Below are positions 62,682 through 64,000 of a stretch of DNA of 64,000 bases, piece after piece (the stretch's first letter is position 1; every line of letters begins with the position of its first letter). The DNA lies in assembly GCF_008710155.1 (NCBI RefSeq), contig NZ_VYPZ01000003.1, positions 248,001 to 312,000 on the forward strand. Direction: 5' to 3'. Source of the stretch: Sphingobium limneticum (GTDB lineage Bacteria > Pseudomonadota > Alphaproteobacteria > Sphingomonadales > Sphingomonadaceae). The notes beneath the pieces are model-generated. The model was not told where the DNA came from. It saw only the letters and a program-made list of their open reading frames with translations, and searched no databases. The position numbers were made by a program, and so were the translations under genes.

Positions 62682-63101
62682 TCAGGCGGCGCGCAGGCTG
62701 GGGCCGGTGAAGAGCGGGTGGAGATGCCGCTCCTCCCACTCCATTCGGTCGTAAAGGCCGTTCTGAAGGCTCAGTACGGCGTGGCGATAGCCCGACCAGT
62801 CCTGGGCGATCTGCGCCGGGGTCCATAACTTGATATGGTCGCTGTAGGACAGGAATAAAGCGACCATGGCGCGGCTATGGTCCCGCAATATGGTATCGGC
62901 ATGCGGCGGCAGCGGCTTTTGGCGCAGCGCGCTGACCATCGCATCCTCCTGCCCCATATGTTCGCGGAACAGTTGCGAGAAGCGGGTCCGGCGGCGAGCG
63001 ACTTCCGGCATGTCATCGGCATTGGCCGCCTGCATGACATGTGCGAAATCGCGCATGGCGGCACGCAGGTCGTCATGGCCCTGCGTCAATATCATCTGCA
63101 T
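62682..63101 (-). CDS. Hemerythrin-like domain protein
   Basis: 139 residues, all helical. Histidines and acids are spaced as in HHE proteins: HDDLRAAMRDFAH, FREHMGQEDAM, ILRDHSRAM and a C-terminal EERHLHPLF. These would hold a di-iron site that binds O2 or NO, or senses redox state. The ATG at 63101 is preceded directly by a stem-loop (63102-63146) that includes the only Shine-Dalgarno-like bases (GGGGA). It follows leuB on the same strand. Confidence 0.78.
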   Translation of the reverse strand: MQMILTQGHDDLRAAMRDFAHVMQAANADDMPEVARRRTRFSQLFREHMGQEDAMVSALRQKPLPPHADTILRDHSRAMVALFLSYSDHIKLWTPAQIAQDWSGYRHAVLSLQNGLYDRMEWEERHLHPLFTGPSLRAA

Positions 63102-63146
63102 TTTTGCGTCCCCATTTTCCGATTAAATCGGATCGGGGACGCAAAA
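63102..63146 (-). promoter_or_regulatory. Nested hairpin covering the hemerythrin-like gene ribosome site
   Basis: Outer arms TTTTGCGTCCCC (63102-63113) and GGGGACGCAAAA (63135-63146) pair perfectly over 12 bases. Inside is a second palindrome CCGATT-A-AATCGG (63119-63131). In the minus-strand mRNA the second outer arm touches the start codon and contains GGGGA, so the fold would hide the ribosome site. As DNA it would be a strong operator. Confidence 0.65.
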
Positions 63147-63158
63147 CTTAAATCTTTC

Positions 63159-63174
63159 CGTCGCTTATGCGACG
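63159..63174 (-). terminator. Possible leuB terminator
   Basis: CGTCGC-TTAT-GCGACG, a six-base hairpin 12 bases after the leuB stop, followed on the minus strand by GAAAGATTTAAGTTTT. Moderate U-content. Confidence 0.5.
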
Positions 63175-63185
63175 AAGTGAAGAAT

Positions 63186-64000
63186 TTAGAGCACCGCCAG
63201 CACGGCGTCGCCCATCTCCACCGTGTTCATCGTACCGCCCAGATCGGGCGAACGCGCGCCGTTTGCCAGCGCCTTGGCCACCGCCGTTTCGATCCGGTCG
63301 GCCTGTTCGGGCAGGTTCAGCGAATAGCGCAGCATCATCGCGGCGGACAGGATGGTCGCCAGCGGGTTGGCCTTGCCCTGCCCGGCAATGTCGGGCGCGG
63401 AGCCATGGATCGGCTCATACAGGCCCTGCCCGCTGCCGTTCAGCGTCGCCGACGCCAGCATGCCAATGGAGCCGACGCACATGCTCGCCTGGTCCGAGAG
63501 GATGTCGCCGAACAGGTTGCCTGTGACGATGACGTCGAACTGGCCGGGGTTGCGGACCAGCTGCATCGCGGCATTGTCCACATACATATGGGTCAGGGCG
63601 ACATCGGGATAATCAGCCGATACCTCGATCACCACGTCGCGCCACAATTGGCTGGTTTCCAGCACATTGGCCTTGTCCACCGAGCAGAGCTTGCCGCGAC
63701 GGGCGCGGGCGGCCTGGAAACCGGCATGGGCGATGCGGCGCACTTCGGCTTCGTTGTACGACATGATGTCATAGCCTTCGCGCAGGCCGTCGGCGGTGGT
63801 GCGGAAACCCTTTTCACCGAAATAGACGTCGCCATTGGTTTCGCGGACGATCAGCAGGTCGATCGAGCCGGCGACTTCGGGCTTCAAGGCGCTTTCATGC
63901 GCCAGTTCCGGGAAGACCTTGGCCGGGCGGAGGTTGGAGAAGAGGCCCAATTCCTTGCGCAGGCCCAGGATCGCCTGTTCGGGGCGCAGATGGCGTTCCA
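63186..64000 (-). CDS. leuB: 3-isopropylmalate dehydrogenase (5' end outside window)
   Basis: The last 271 codons of a leucine-pathway enzyme of the isocitrate/isopropylmalate dehydrogenase family. [65 protein letters not shown] and [18 protein letters not shown] are all diagnostic; the Asp residues of DNAAM and GDILSD bind the metal. It oxidises and decarboxylates 3-isopropylmalate. The start lies beyond base 64000. Confidence 0.96.
   Translation of the reverse strand, partial: ERHLRPEQAILGLRKELGLFSNLRPAKVFPELAHESALKPEVAGSIDLLIVRETNGDVYFGEKGFRTTADGLREGYDIMSYNEAEVRRIAHAGFQAARARRGKLCSVDKANVLETSQLWRDVVIEVSADYPDVALTHMYVDNAAMQLVRNPGQFDVIVTGNLFGDILSDQASMCVGSIGMLASATLNGSGQGLYEPIHGSAPDIAGQGKANPLATILSAAMMLRYSLNLPEQADRIETAVAKALANGARSPDLGGTMNTVEMGDAVLAVL

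Overview
The window is a dense, GC-rich (mid-60s percent by eye) bacterial chromosome segment. Gene content points to an alphaproteobacterium of the Sphingomonadaceae, most like Sphingobium/Sphingomonas: a GcrA cell-cycle regulator, a MucR/Ros zinc-finger regulator, an alphaproteobacterial Fur/Mur without a CxxC zinc site, separate purS/purQ, and dispersed GC-rich palindromes between genes. No insertion sequence, prophage, CRISPR array or rRNA operon is visible. This is a core-genome window with small accessory patches.

Layout. 1-0.9 kb: DEAD-box RNA helicase cut by the window edge. 1.2-11 kb: a housekeeping run with nfuA, tsaB-rimI, mucR, fur, plsC, miaB, phoH, ybeY, corC and a DUF2142 membrane protein. 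11-15 kb: a reverse-strand group of pyruvate dehydrogenase E2, a hotdog thioesterase, lipoamide dehydrogenase and a PAP2 phosphatase. 15-24 kb: a universal stress protein, RNase R, small accessory genes (cupin, a low-GC small protein, MOSC, DUF2945), a glycosyltransferase, rarA and tRNA-Thr(UGU). The 612-bp gap after the tRNA carries two perfect tandem DnaA boxes. 24-31 kb: small secreted and cupin proteins, an EVE protein, a 2-oxoglutarate oxygenase, folB, then DUF1285-NUDIX-cca in a coupled operon. 31-35 kb: an EAL protein with a degenerate GGDEF, and parC. 35-42 kb: a ccdAB toxin-antitoxin pair, a LysR regulator with its own palindromic box, the trehalose operon otsB-GH15-otsA, and a Tat-exported class V aminotransferase-like protein. 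43-46.5 kb: purC, then a TSUP transporter bracketed by two repeat elements, then purS-purQ. 46.6-52.5 kb: a capsule/exopolysaccharide module on the reverse strand (tyrosine autokinase, Wza-type lipoprotein, UDP-ManNAc dehydrogenase, an unknown 94-residue protein, UDP-GlcNAc 2-epimerase). 52.6-64 kb: an ABC-2 permease, gcrA, an outer-membrane beta-barrel, parE, a class A beta-lactamase-like hydrolase, LysR-apaG, metZ, a threonine dehydratase-like enzyme, a hemerythrin-like protein and the 3' part of leuB.

Points of most interest are: (1) a nested hairpin that would bury the ribosome binding site of the hemerythrin-like gene; (2) tandem consensus DnaA boxes in the longest gene-free gap; (3) the GH15 gene in the trehalose operon, which has no usual start codon before its conserved N-terminus and shares a frame with otsB across one TAG; (4) a 15-bp perfect palindrome fitting the LysR T-N11-A box; (5) an unknown gene inside the UDP-ManNAcA supply genes; (6) three tiny membrane proteins of 36-49 residues; (7) at least four families of intergenic palindromes. 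No clearly new multi-gene system was found. All functions rest on reading motifs and gene order, not on database searches.
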